DNA from: UBA1444 sp964521625
GTDB taxonomy: Bacteria; Bacillota; Negativicutes; UBA1444
Length of the DNA: 64,000 bases
Direction of reading: 5' to 3'
NCBI GenBank assembly: GCA_964521625.1
Contig: CAZFSM010000011.1
Location: forward strand, 61,517-125,516
Made by a program: the position numbers and the translations under genes. How positions within the stretch are numbered: position 1 is the stretch's first letter; every line of letters starts with the position of its first letter. This document shows positions 14,801 through 23,364 of this stretch, piece after piece. The notes beneath the pieces were generated by a model that was given only the letters and a program-made list of their open reading frames with translations, was not told where the DNA came from and made no database searches.

Positions 14801-15943
14801 CTACCGGCAGACGGAGCCGGCAATAACCATGCACTGGGCCTGGTTGGTGCCTTCATAAATCTGGGTGATCTTGGCATCTCGCATCATTTTTTCGACCGGA
14901 TATTCGCGGCTGTAGCCGTATCCGCCGAAAATCTGCACTGCATTGGTGGTGACTTCCATCGCCGTATCCGAAGCAAATTTCTTGGCCATTGCCGCTTCTT
15001 TGCTATAAGGCAGGTGTTCGGATTTGTGGAAGGCAGCCCGCATGGTCAAGAGATGAGCCGCATCGGTTTCGGTGGCCATTTCGGCCAGCATGAAGCTGAT
15101 CGCCTGCTGGGTGATGATCGGTTTGCCGAACTGAATGCGTTGTTTCGCATACTTAACTGCCGCATCGATCGCGCCCATGGCCAGACCGGTAGCCTGTGCA
15201 GCCACACCGATACGTCCGCCGTCCAGGGCTGTCATGGCGATTTTGAAGCCTTCGCCTTCTTTGCCCAGCAGGTTGGCTGCCGGTACGCGGCAGTTTTCAA
15301 GGATGACTTCACGTTGCACCGAAGAACGGATACCCATTTTGATTTCGGTTTTGCCGAAACTCAGTCCGGGGGTTCCTTTTTCAACAATGAAGGCGCTCAT
15401 GCCCTTGAAGGGGCCGGCTTCCTTGTTAGTAGATGCAAAGATGACTTCGATCTCAGCTTCGCCGCCATTGGTGTTGAACACTTTGGTACCATTAATGACC
15501 CAAAAATCGCCGTCCTTGACCGCATTGCAGGTCGCGCCGCCGACGTCGGTCCCTGCGTTGGGCTCTGTCAGGCCGAAGGCACCCATTTTTTCGCCACTGG
15601 CCAGCGGTTTGAGAAATTTTTGTTTTTGCTCTTCCGTGCCGTATTTGAAAATCGGCCAGGAGCAGAGCGAGGTATGTACGGACAGGCCGATGCCGATACC
15701 GGCGTCGACTTTGGAGATTTCTTCCACAGCCAGGGCATAGGCAACAAAATCCATGCCAGCGCCGCCGTATTCTTCCGGATAAGGAAGCCCCATCAGGCCC
15801 AGTTTGCCCATTTCAATGTAGATATCGCGCGGGAATATTTCTTTTTCATCGCGCTCGGCTGCGCCGGGGGCGATCCGTTTCTGGGTAAATTCCTGCACTG
15901 TTTTCCGCAGGCTTTCTTGGTCTTCGGTCAATACAAAATTCAT
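14801..15943 (-). CDS. Acyl-CoA dehydrogenase (short-chain type)
   Basis: 380 residues, the normal length. N-terminal 'LTEDQESLRKTVQEFTQKRI', FAD-binding 'FGLTEPNAGTDVGG' near residue 125 and C-terminal 'KITQIYEGTNQAQCMVIAG' with the catalytic-base Glu in YEGTN. It oxidises an acyl-CoA to the 2-enoyl-CoA, or runs in reverse, passing electrons to an electron-transfer flavoprotein; no etf genes are in the window. Last gene of the P2 transcript, about 200 bp after the dehydratase-like gene. That gap holds a GC-rich hairpin around 16075-16110 and no gene I trust. A close paralogue is at 26711. Confidence 0.92.
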   Translation of the reverse strand: MNFVLTEDQESLRKTVQEFTQKRIAPGAAERDEKEIFPRDIYIEMGKLGLMGLPYPEEYGGAGMDFVAYALAVEEISKVDAGIGIGLSVHTSLCSWPIFKYGTEEQKQKFLKPLASGEKMGAFGLTEPNAGTDVGGATCNAVKDGDFWVINGTKVFNTNGGEAEIEVIFASTNKEAGPFKGMSAFIVEKGTPGLSFGKTEIKMGIRSSVQREVILENCRVPAANLLGKEGEGFKIAMTALDGGRIGVAAQATGLAMGAIDAAVKYAKQRIQFGKPIITQQAISFMLAEMATETDAAHLLTMRAAFHKSEHLPYSKEAAMAKKFASDTAMEVTTNAVQIFGGYGYSREYPVEKMMRDAKITQIYEGTNQAQCMVIAGSVCR

Positions 15944-16146
15944 CTTGACTCAAACTCCTTTTCTTTCATCGCTAGGGCTTCTTTGGCGGCCATCGTCCGA
16001 CATCGATTACCCTGCTGTACGTCTAATTTTTCACATACTCCAGCATGCCGAGACGTTTCATAATCACGGACACATGCACCCGGAGTCTCCGCCCCGCCTT
16101 AAGCGGGTGCAGTGCTCCGAGCGGCATGGTCCGAATGGGAGAGACT

Positions 16147-17610
16147 TTATTTTTTCACAGGAACTTCGGGTTCTTTGACTGCATCAACGGGAATATCCAT
16201 GATTTTCTTGGCCATTTCAAAATAGTCTTCCCATTTGGTCAGCGCTTTGACGACCATTTTGGCACCGTCAGGCGATCCGCCGCCATGCATGCAACCGGGG
16301 ATACCGCCACCGACGGTCAACCACTCGACCAGACGGGCTAGTTTGGCACGGCTTTCGCCATCAGAGCCTGCAGTGAGAGCTTCCTTGATAAATGCGCCAT
16401 ACTCGGCTTGCATATCCATCCAGGAAGGCATGCAACCGGTTTCGGCGATACCGCCGCTGATGTCTTGGGCCATGACTTTTGTCTGATACGGCAGGGTAGC
16501 CACCTGGGTCTTGTTGACATGGGCCAACAGTGCATCTGGTACAAACAATCCCGATTTCATCGTCTTGCCGAGCATCATCGCGCCCAGACCAACGCCAGCT
16601 GTAATTTCGTTGTTGATCGCCATTTGATTCAATGTGGCCTGGAAAGGTTTGACCGAAAGACCATTGGCGCGGGCCATACCCATTGCAGCACCGATCATGA
16701 TATCGCCCTGTCCGGCTACGCAGTGGCCGATGGCTGCCCGGTAAATAGCGGCGAAGTTGCCGATGTTGCGACCGCTGTACTTAAACTCGCCGTTCATGAA
16801 GACGCGTTCGTTCGGGATGAATACGTTGTCGAAATGGATGTAAGCCTGGGTAATGTTGCCGGCGTGAGGCATATCATAGCCTTCTTCGGCGGAGCGGGTA
16901 TCGCTGATGCCGCGGCATTCGACGATGGTGATGCCTTTTTCATCGCGCGGAACGGCAAACGCCACCGCAAATGCCTTGTCGACTTCGCCATAGCCGGTGC
17001 CGGGCATTGCAACGATATAATGACAGGCAGCCACGCCGCAGATCTGAATCTTGTAGCCGCTGACGATAATGCCATCAGGTTTTACTTCCTTGACGTGCAG
17101 GGTAACGTCGAGATTGGCCTGCTGGGATGCTTTCTTGGAGCGGTCGCCTTTGGCGTCGGTCAGTGCGCCGGCCAGGGCCAGGGCGTTGTCTTCACAGAAC
17201 TTCATAAAGTTTTTGACCCGATCATGATATTGTGTGCCAAATTCCTTGTCACATTCAAAGGATGCATCCCACAAGGTGTTGAGTGCGGTCCAGCCGGCGC
17301 AGGTTGCGCCCTGGCAGGTACCAGTCTGGTGGTACTGGTCGCGTTTCATTTTGGCATTACCGACCTGGGCCGCGGCATCGCCCATAAAGGAGTTCCAGCG
17401 ATGGATGGTTTCGCCTGAGATAGAAGATTTTACGGTGTAGATCGGGGCTCTTTCCGGATCAAAGGATGCATCATAGGAACGGGCGACCGATTTGATATGG
17501 AGTGCTGTGGCCGGATCGGTGGTGACGTCCTCGATCAGTTTGCCGAACTTGTAGATGTTGGGCCGCATTTTTTTGATACTCTCGATGTACTGTTTTCCGT
17601 TCATCATCAT
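16147..17610 (-). CDS. 4-hydroxybutyryl-CoA dehydratase / vinylacetyl-CoA isomerase homologue, divergent cofactor site
   Basis: 487 residues, family length. Shared blocks include 'MNGKQYIESIKKM', 'ALTDAKGDRSKKAS', 'HFDNVFIPNERVFM' and 'GGIPGCMHGGGSPDGAK'. Known AbfD uses a [4Fe-4S] cluster held by Cys99, Cys103, His292 and Cys299 plus FAD. As I recall that sequence, this protein has C99 and C104 (C-x4-C rather than C-x3-C). It has Tyr290 where the His ligand should be, with His296 directly beside Cys297, and Gln near 255 where AbfD has Glu257. So FAD binding is likely but the cluster geometry is changed. It may be an isomerase, a dehydratase for another hydroxyacyl-CoA, or an HpaB-type flavoprotein. 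It lies between a CoA-transferase and an acyl-CoA dehydrogenase. Confidence 0.8.
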   Translation of the reverse strand: MMMNGKQYIESIKKMRPNIYKFGKLIEDVTTDPATALHIKSVARSYDASFDPERAPIYTVKSSISGETIHRWNSFMGDAAAQVGNAKMKRDQYHQTGTCQGATCAGWTALNTLWDASFECDKEFGTQYHDRVKNFMKFCEDNALALAGALTDAKGDRSKKASQQANLDVTLHVKEVKPDGIIVSGYKIQICGVAACHYIVAMPGTGYGEVDKAFAVAFAVPRDEKGITIVECRGISDTRSAEEGYDMPHAGNITQAYIHFDNVFIPNERVFMNGEFKYSGRNIGNFAAIYRAAIGHCVAGQGDIMIGAAMGMARANGLSVKPFQATLNQMAINNEITAGVGLGAMMLGKTMKSGLFVPDALLAHVNKTQVATLPYQTKVMAQDISGGIAETGCMPSWMDMQAEYGAFIKEALTAGSDGESRAKLARLVEWLTVGGGIPGCMHGGGSPDGAKMVVKALTKWEDYFEMAKKIMDIPVDAVKEPEVPVKK

Positions 17611-17681
17611 AGTTTTCTTATCCCCCTTTTATTTTGTGTGGCCGCGCCACAATAGTCCGTTTCGTTACGGGCAACAGTTTT

Positions 17682-19268
17682 CTAGTTGCCGTTCTTGGCC
17701 ATAATTTCGGCCTTGATTCCCATCGGTTCGTCACGGAAAATTCGTGCATCCATCAGTTTCAAGTCGATAGCGATATGTGGCTTGAATTCCATTTGGGCAA
17801 GAATATCTTTTTCCAGATCAATTCCCGGTGCGATTTCAGTCAAGGTAAGCCCCTCTGGTCGCATTTCAAATACGGCGCGCTCGGTGACATACAGAACTTT
17901 TTGCCCTTTTTCACGGGCATATTCGCCGGAAAATGTGACATGGCCGACTTTGGGCACCAATTTTTTGGCTTTGCCTTCACTAACGATCTTTAGTTTGCCG
18001 TCTTCAACCGCTACTTCAAGTCCCGAAGCCGTCAATGTGCCGCAAAATACGACGCGCTTCGAATTTTGGGTAATGTTGACGAATCCGCCGGGGCCGGCGA
18101 TACGCGGTCCAAATTTGGATACGTTGACGTTGCCGATTTCATCCAATTCAGCCATTCCCAGGCAGGCCAAATCCAATCCGCCACCGTCATAGAAATCAAA
18201 CTGGCTGGGATGGTCAATAATCGCCATTGGATTGATAGCACAACCAAAGCGCAGTCCGCCGCAGGGAACGCCGCCGACCAGGCCCGGCTCCACTGTCGCA
18301 GTCAGTTGGTCAATAATACCCTCTTCCGCTGCCACAGCCGATACGCCTTCCGGCATGCCGATTCCCAGATTGATTACAGCTTCAGGAATCAGTTCCATCG
18401 CTGCCCGACGGCAGATAATTTTGCGATCATCCAGTGCAATCGGTTTGATATCGGAAAGAGGCATCCGCACATCGCCGGTCAGGGATCCATCGTATTGTCC
18501 GGGTGCGCAGCCCATGGTCTGGGGATGATTCTCCGGTTTTGCAACAACGATCGCATCGACCAGTGTTCCCGGAATTACAACATGGCGGGGGTCGATCGTA
18601 CCGGTCTGGGTGATCCGTTCAACCTGGACGATGACTTTGCCGCCCGAGTTGTGGGCTGCCAGCGCCTGCACATAAAACTCAAGCTTGATGGGTTCTTTCT
18701 CGATGCTGACATTGCCAAACTCGTCGGCGGTAGTGCCGCGGATAATCGCCACATCGACAGGGAATGACTTGTACCAGAGGAATTCCTGGCCTTCGAGTTC
18801 GATCAGTTTAACCACTTCGCCGGTGGACCGCTTGTTTAGGCGGCCGCCTGTTTCGCGCGGGTCGGCAAAAGTCTTTAAGCCTACATGAGTTATAACCCCG
18901 GGTTTTTTACCGCCAATGGCCCGATACAGGTGCATCATGACGCCTTGGGGAATCGCATAAGCTTCACACTGTTCAGCGTTGATCATCTTGACCATGTCCG
19001 GTTGCAGGTTGAAATGACCGGCGATAATTTTTGTGATCAAGCCTTCCTTGCACCAGCGGTTTAGTCCCCAGTTCGATTTTCCATCATTCTGGGACGCGCC
19101 GTAAGTCAGGGTCAAATTATTGGGGCTACCGGTCTTCAGGAAACTCTCCTCTACAGCCTTGGAAATCTCTTCAGGGTGCCCCATTCCTATGAAACCGCTC
19201 ACCGCGACCGTAGCTCCAGGTTTGATGAGTTTTACCGCTTCTTCCGCTGTCATTATCTTGTTTTTCAA
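17682..19268 (-). CDS. Family I acyl-CoA transferase (propionate/acetate CoA-transferase, Pct/YdiF type)
   Basis: 528 residues from TTG 19268, which has a strong AGGAGGTGG ribosome site; upstream in-frame codons and ATG 19253 fit less well. The protein fuses alpha and beta CoA-transferase halves. The N-half carries 'GATVAVSGFIGMGHPEEIS' and the C-half 'LGIGMPEGVSAVAAEEG'. The catalytic Glu lies in 'TATVEPGLVGGVPCGG' (about E327). It swaps CoA between acetyl- or propionyl-CoA and a carboxylic acid, the usual activation step in fermentations. First gene after sigma-54 promoter P2; the dehydratase-like and acyl-CoA dehydrogenase genes follow. Confidence 0.9.
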   Translation of the reverse strand: MKNKIMTAEEAVKLIKPGATVAVSGFIGMGHPEEISKAVEESFLKTGSPNNLTLTYGASQNDGKSNWGLNRWCKEGLITKIIAGHFNLQPDMVKMINAEQCEAYAIPQGVMMHLYRAIGGKKPGVITHVGLKTFADPRETGGRLNKRSTGEVVKLIELEGQEFLWYKSFPVDVAIIRGTTADEFGNVSIEKEPIKLEFYVQALAAHNSGGKVIVQVERITQTGTIDPRHVVIPGTLVDAIVVAKPENHPQTMGCAPGQYDGSLTGDVRMPLSDIKPIALDDRKIICRRAAMELIPEAVINLGIGMPEGVSAVAAEEGIIDQLTATVEPGLVGGVPCGGLRFGCAINPMAIIDHPSQFDFYDGGGLDLACLGMAELDEIGNVNVSKFGPRIAGPGGFVNITQNSKRVVFCGTLTASGLEVAVEDGKLKIVSEGKAKKLVPKVGHVTFSGEYAREKGQKVLYVTERAVFEMRPEGLTLTEIAPGIDLEKDILAQMEFKPHIAIDLKLMDARIFRDEPMGIKAEIMAKNGN

Positions 19269-19372
19269 CGCGCTCCACCTCCTGATTTTTTGACCTGCCA
19301 ACTGTTTCGTTCAAGAAATACTTCTGTGAAAAACCTCACGAACTTTTCCGTACCACTGCACTTATCTCTTAT

Positions 19373-19389
19373 TGCAATATCCGTGCCAA
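19373..19389 (-). promoter_or_regulatory. Sigma-54 promoter P2
   Basis: On the minus strand: TTGGCACG-GATA-TTGCA, a full match to the -24/-12 consensus. It drives the CoA-transferase, dehydratase-like and acyl-CoA dehydrogenase genes, with a leader of roughly 95 bases. Palindromes lie 74, 170 and 190 bp upstream. Confidence 0.9.
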
Positions 19390-19446
19390 TCCTTCTATTC
19401 CGGCGTTTTCCGGCTTTGCTTCAAAATCATGAACCGTGCAACAAAC

Positions 19447-19474
19447 GCGGCCGATGCGTATCAGCATCGGCCGC
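19447..19474. promoter_or_regulatory. Proximal activator palindrome of P2 inside an 11-bp-arm inverted repeat
   Basis: GCGGCC flanks both sides of GATGCG-TATC-AGCATC, giving 11-base perfect arms around GTATCA. The core fits GATGC-N6-GCATC. Its centre is about 74 bp upstream of the -24 GG. No U-tract follows on either strand, which argues against a terminator. Confidence 0.7.
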
Positions 19475-19548
19475 TATACAACTATTTCTTCTTGGTCTTC
19501 AATTCAAACATGCCTTATTTTCGCCATTATTTGCCCATTTCTCCGCGC

Positions 19549-19584
19549 GATGCACTCCTGCACCCCTCGATGCAATTGTGCATC
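19549..19584. promoter_or_regulatory. Distal pair of activator palindromes of P2
   Basis: Site one is GATGCA-CTCC-TGCACC (19549-19564, one arm imperfect). Site two is GATGCA-ATTG-TGCATC (19569-19584, perfect). Their centres are exactly 20 bp apart, two helical turns, as expected for side-by-side dimers on one DNA face. They lie about 170 and 190 bp upstream of the -24 element and touch the stop codon of the nitroreductase gene. Confidence 0.65.
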
Positions 19585-20149
19585 ACCCCAGCCATTCAAT
19601 CGACAGGTGCTTGCGCGGTGGCGTCGGAGGGGCTTGGTCCGGCCATCCTACCGGCGTTAAACCAATCAGCGCCCATCCAGGACAGCCCAGATATTCCAGG
19701 ATGGCATCCTCGACCCACAACGGCCCTGTCATCCAACAGGCCCCCAAACCGGCCTCATTAGCCAATAACAGGAAGTTCTGCATCGCCGCACTGGAACCGT
19801 ATTCGCTACCCCGCTGATAGACCCGTTCTTCCGGCATCCGGGTGACCACAGCAACAACTGCCGGCGCTCCGCCAAAATCTTTGAAATAGCCGCGCACCAT
19901 CGTACGCATTTTTTCATTGAACAGTTTTTGCATCCGCAAATCCAGTTTTTCAATACAGCCTTCGGCAATATTGGCCAGGTCAGCCTTGGCAGTCCCCGTC
20001 AATACATAGAACTTCCAGGGTTGTTCGTTCATTGCCGAAGGAGCCCACATCGCATCCTGAATCAGTTGCTCAAGTAACTCGCGAGGCACTGAATCCGGCT
20101 TGAATTTGCGGATAGTCCGGCGTTCCTTGATTGCCTTGATTAGTTCCAT
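19583..20149 (-). CDS. Nitroreductase-family flavoprotein
   Basis: 188 residues. The FMN-binding start 'MELIKAIKERRTIRKFKPD', the 'APSAMNEQPWKFYVLTG' loop and the C-terminal 'LGCPGWALIGLTPVGWPDQ' mark the nitroreductase/NfnB-like fold. The 'EAGLGACWMTGPLWVEDAI' helix is also typical. It would use reduced flavin to reduce a nitro, quinone or enoate group, or act as an oxidoreductase in the pathway. Strong ribosome site (GAGGAGG). Last gene of the P3 transcript, 26 bp after the M24 gene. Substrate unknown. Confidence 0.85.
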   Translation of the reverse strand: MELIKAIKERRTIRKFKPDSVPRELLEQLIQDAMWAPSAMNEQPWKFYVLTGTAKADLANIAEGCIEKLDLRMQKLFNEKMRTMVRGYFKDFGGAPAVVAVVTRMPEERVYQRGSEYGSSAAMQNFLLLANEAGLGACWMTGPLWVEDAILEYLGCPGWALIGLTPVGWPDQAPPTPPRKHLSIEWLG

Positions 20150-20175
20150 GGTTCTGGGCCTCCTCGTTGCCCCGC

Positions 20176-21360
20176 TTAATGCTCGTGTATGTAATACAGG
20201 GCGTCATTATCTTCAATCAGTGGAATCAATCCATTTTCACCTACAACAAAAGTATTCTCCAGTCCCACCGCGCCATCGGGAAAAACAAACTTCGGTTCAA
20301 TCGCAATGACCATGTTTGCCTGCAGCACCATTGTACTCTTCGGTCCCAATACCGGGAGTTCGTCGATTTCGACACCAAGGCCGTGACCGATAAAGGGAAC
20401 CCGGCGGGACATGCCCATAAAATGTTCACACAGGCCATTGGTCCGAACCAATTGCCGAGCCAAAGTCCACAGTTCACTGCAAATGACTCCGGCTTTTGCT
20501 TCCTTTTGGATCAAATGCTGAATCGCCACCGCGGTTTCGTAAGCATGCTCCATATGGCTCGGCAGGCTGCCGATACAGTAAGTCCGGGTCATGTCCGCCA
20601 GATAGCCGTTCGCATAAGCCGAAAAATCGACAATCACCGGCTCGTTTTTGCCAATCAACCGATCAGTCGAAGCATGGGGGAATGCCGGCGCCAGACCTCG
20701 GCCACCGAGCGGTCCGCTGCTATAACTGGGAATGGCCGAGTCCGGCCCGGACAGGACCAACGCATAGGTCAATTCCTGGTTGAATGCACGGGCCCGCAGA
20801 TACCCGGGATGGCCGAGTTGCCGGGAAAACCGTTCGATCTGGCCTGCCAGTTCCAGTTCGTTCATCTGCTGACATAGCACCTGCGGGACATAGTCAAAGA
20901 TCTCCAGGCCCATCCGGCAGGCAGCGGCAATCTGTTCGATCTCCCATGGCGACTTTATCATCCTGATCTTGCGGATGACTCCTGACACGTCCACGACACG
21001 GGCGCCAGAGAACGGAGCGGCCAGACGGGAATGCACGGATAGCGGCAGCACATCCTCTTCCAGACCGATAACCGCCGGCATGGCGTAACCCAAACGAGCC
21101 AACAGTTCCGGCAATTGCTCCTGCTGCGGAATATCGGCAATCTTGGGAAATGGCGTTTCTTCCCGTATCCTGTCGGCTCCGGGCAACGCAAACAATACCG
21201 GGGTTCCTTTGACCGGAACATAGAGTATTGTTCGATTCACCGCTCCGCTGAAATAGAATAAATCAGCATGCTGCATGATCAGCGCCGCATCGATCCCGGC
21301 TTCACCAAGAGCCTGTTGAAGCAAAGCCAATCGTGCGTCCAGTTCACTTCGGGGTACCAC
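20176..21360 (-). CDS. M24B metallopeptidase (Xaa-Pro dipeptidase / creatinase fold)
   Basis: 394 residues from a GTG start (AGGTG nine bases upstream). The N-terminal creatinase domain (1-~160) is followed by the pita-bread catalytic domain. All five metal ligands are visible: the Asp pair in 'VIVDFSAYANGYLADMTRTY', His in 'FIGHGLGVEIDELP', Glu in 'MVIAIEPKFVFP' and Glu in 'VGLENTFVV'. It therefore should be an active hydrolase on an N-acyl-proline, creatine-like or peptide bond. In a CoA-catabolic cluster it may free the acid substrate from an amide or imide. Cytoplasmic; no signal peptide. Confidence 0.85.
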   Translation of the reverse strand: MVPRSELDARLALLQQALGEAGIDAALIMQHADLFYFSGAVNRTILYVPVKGTPVLFALPGADRIREETPFPKIADIPQQEQLPELLARLGYAMPAVIGLEEDVLPLSVHSRLAAPFSGARVVDVSGVIRKIRMIKSPWEIEQIAAACRMGLEIFDYVPQVLCQQMNELELAGQIERFSRQLGHPGYLRARAFNQELTYALVLSGPDSAIPSYSSGPLGGRGLAPAFPHASTDRLIGKNEPVIVDFSAYANGYLADMTRTYCIGSLPSHMEHAYETAVAIQHLIQKEAKAGVICSELWTLARQLVRTNGLCEHFMGMSRRVPFIGHGLGVEIDELPVLGPKSTMVLQANMVIAIEPKFVFPDGAVGLENTFVVGENGLIPLIEDNDALYYIHEH

Positions 21361-21408
21361 CGTATTTACACCTGCCAGTTTGAATCATTTGGGTTTCGTT
21401 TGAAACAT

Positions 21409-22413
21409 CTACTCAGCGGCTGGAATCAGGCCGTTGACCGTCTCCTGCGGCAGAATCCATTGCCCGAAAGACTCAGCTAGTATTCTAGCCGGATTGTCCT
21501 GCAGCGCAGCAACTTTCTCTGCGCCGATCAGCGCCAGATACTGCTCGTGATTTTCCCATGAGTATACATATTTATCAAGATAGTTGCGTAACGCTTCGCC
21601 GCGCGAATTTTTGATGAACATGCTGATATGATCGAGATCTTCGCCGTAAACACCGGGCGAGTTGCAGGGCCATGCTCCCATGTACCAGGGCACAACCGCA
21701 TCGACGCCAACACCAGGTATTGCCACCAGGTTTGGAAAACGCCGGCACATTTCCGTGTCCACGATTTGGTCGGCAATCAGCACGATTTTTTTGCCGGCTC
21801 GTGCCAGCCAATAATCATAGTACATCGAACCAAGAATGATGCCATTACCATGGGTATCGGCAAACGGTACATGCACTACGGACAGGTCGGGCGAGATCGC
21901 TTGCAATAGTGCTACTTTACGACCCGTACCAAACGGATCATCCGTCACTACATTCTTCGGATAGGCCAGTTTGCCATCCCACAATCCGGGTTTCTTCAAA
22001 TCGCCCCAGATGCCGGAGCCACATGGAATGAAAGGCAAATTAAGCGCGCCGGCCATCAGGCGGGAGTTCAACGTCAGGTTGGACTCGTCTTCCCATTTGA
22101 TCTTGCGGGGGATGCCTTTTTCCAGTGAATCGCGGGTAATCACGCTGAGTCCGGCCCGTTCATGACTGGAGAATGTCGAGATTACCGAGTCAATGATTCC
22201 TTCGGCTACCATCATGCTGCCGCCGAACCCGATTCCCGGTTCCACCCAGAACAAGTCCCGCACCTTGTTCTTGCCTGATTTGTTCTGCCGCAAGATTTCC
22301 TTGCTGAACACATTGGCTTGACGTGCCAGTGGGAATCCGCCTGCTGCAATTGACATCCGGTCTTTGACAAACTTCTGGACCGCAACATCCAGTCTGAGCA
22401 ATTTGTTTTTCAT
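21409..22413 (-). CDS. CoA-transferase subunit A (glutaconate CoA-transferase GctA like)
   Basis: 334 residues. The family I alpha-subunit fold is seen in 'MSIAAGGFPLARQANVFSKE', 'IGFGGSMMVAEGIID', 'FIPCGSGIWGDLKKPG' and 'VHVPFADTHGNGIILGS'. GctA subunits pair with GctB to pass CoA from acetyl-CoA to a dicarboxylate such as glutaconate. Its partner lies just upstream (26 bp gap). Start supported by GGGAGGCGG. The real acceptor is not known: similar pairs act on 3-oxoacids or aromatic acids. Confidence 0.85.
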   Translation of the reverse strand: MKNKLLRLDVAVQKFVKDRMSIAAGGFPLARQANVFSKEILRQNKSGKNKVRDLFWVEPGIGFGGSMMVAEGIIDSVISTFSSHERAGLSVITRDSLEKGIPRKIKWEDESNLTLNSRLMAGALNLPFIPCGSGIWGDLKKPGLWDGKLAYPKNVVTDDPFGTGRKVALLQAISPDLSVVHVPFADTHGNGIILGSMYYDYWLARAGKKIVLIADQIVDTEMCRRFPNLVAIPGVGVDAVVPWYMGAWPCNSPGVYGEDLDHISMFIKNSRGEALRNYLDKYVYSWENHEQYLALIGAEKVAALQDNPARILAESFGQWILPQETVNGLIPAAE

Positions 22414-22439
22414 TTATGCCGCCTCCCTTCTCACGCCAG

Positions 22440-23261
22440 TCAAGCCAGCAGTTTTTTCCAACCGGTGAAATCGCCGGTAACATCGAGTTGCTCCCGCAGG
22501 ATGCGAATTTCTTCTGCCGTCGGTACGCCGGCAATGTGGAAACCGGCTGCAACTTTAATGTCAAAACCGGTCCGGGCCTTGACTTCCTCCAGCGTGGTGA
22601 AGGGATAGATCGCTGCAATCTCCAGTTCACGGCTGACCGGGTTCGGTGTCAGCACGGCCAAATCAGTGCAGATAGCCAGCGGACCGCCACCAGACATGCC
22701 CCATTTGTCCCAGCGCGAGGTGCCTCCTTCACAGAAACCGGGGCTGGTCTGATAATCCAGCTTGTCGACGATCCGGTCTTCGCGGTGATTCATGATTACG
22801 ACAATATTCTGCGATCCGACCGCCAGGTCATGACCGCCGCCGCTGCCGGACACGCGGGCTGCCGGGCGTGTATAATCATCGCCGTAGAGCGTAGTGTTGA
22901 GATTTCCATAGCGGTCACATTGCGCGGCTCCAAGATAGGTCAGATGCACCCGACCGGTCTGTACCAGCCACCCCAACGTGCTAAGCACATCGGTCTGGCA
23001 CTCGGCATTGACCTGGATGACGGTGTCGTCAATTCCCCACGGAATCCGACCGACAGCCACCGAACCGATCGAACCGCCTTCGTAAATGATCGAAACATCG
23101 GGGGCAAAAGTTTTCTGTGCCAACTGGGCAGGCAACAGACTAAGCCCTACTCCACAGAACACATTGGCGCCGTCTTTGCAGTACTTGTAGGCAACCGTAC
23201 AGGCAAATTCCATCGGGGTATACAACTTGAGCAATTCTTTGCGGTTTGCTGCCGAGTCCAT
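22440..23261 (-). CDS. CoA-transferase subunit B (glutaconate CoA-transferase GctB like)
   Basis: 273 residues from ATG 23261 (AGTGGGGGG upstream); a longer frame to 23351 would add 30 residues read from the hairpin region and is rejected. The start 'YTPMEFACTVAYKYCKDGAN', the segment 'SIIYEGGSIGSVAVG' (E61, where family I enzymes keep the catalytic Glu) and 'RVSGSGGGHDLAVGSQNIVV' fit the beta subunit. Together with the preceding gene it forms a complete heteromeric CoA-transferase, the second CoA-transferase of the cluster. Confidence 0.85.
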   Translation of the reverse strand: MDSAANRKELLKLYTPMEFACTVAYKYCKDGANVFCGVGLSLLPAQLAQKTFAPDVSIIYEGGSIGSVAVGRIPWGIDDTVIQVNAECQTDVLSTLGWLVQTGRVHLTYLGAAQCDRYGNLNTTLYGDDYTRPAARVSGSGGGHDLAVGSQNIVVIMNHREDRIVDKLDYQTSPGFCEGGTSRWDKWGMSGGGPLAICTDLAVLTPNPVSRELEIAAIYPFTTLEEVKARTGFDIKVAAGFHIAGVPTAEEIRILREQLDVTGDFTGWKKLLA

Positions 23262-23325
23262 GTCTCGCCCCCCACTTTCTGTCTTAATTTGTTTATTTAT
23301 TAGGTTTTCCGCGAAACCATCGATA

Positions 23326-23354
23326 CTTATGATTTTGGCCGCCAAAATCATAAG
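23326..23354. other. Intercistronic hairpin upstream of the GctB-like gene
   Basis: Perfect 14-base arms CTTATGATTTTGGC / GCCAAAATCATAAG around one C. On the minus strand no U-tract follows, so it is more likely an RNA-stability or processing element between the isochorismatase and CoA-transferase genes. On the plus strand it is followed by CGTTTTTC, but no gene reads that way. Confidence 0.55.
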
Positions 23355-23364
23355 CGTTTTTCTA

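Noticed and set aside
14783..16063. Long plus-strand open frame (426 codons)
   Set aside because: Antisense to the acyl-CoA dehydrogenase gene; composition rich in His, Phe and Gly as expected for a shadow frame.
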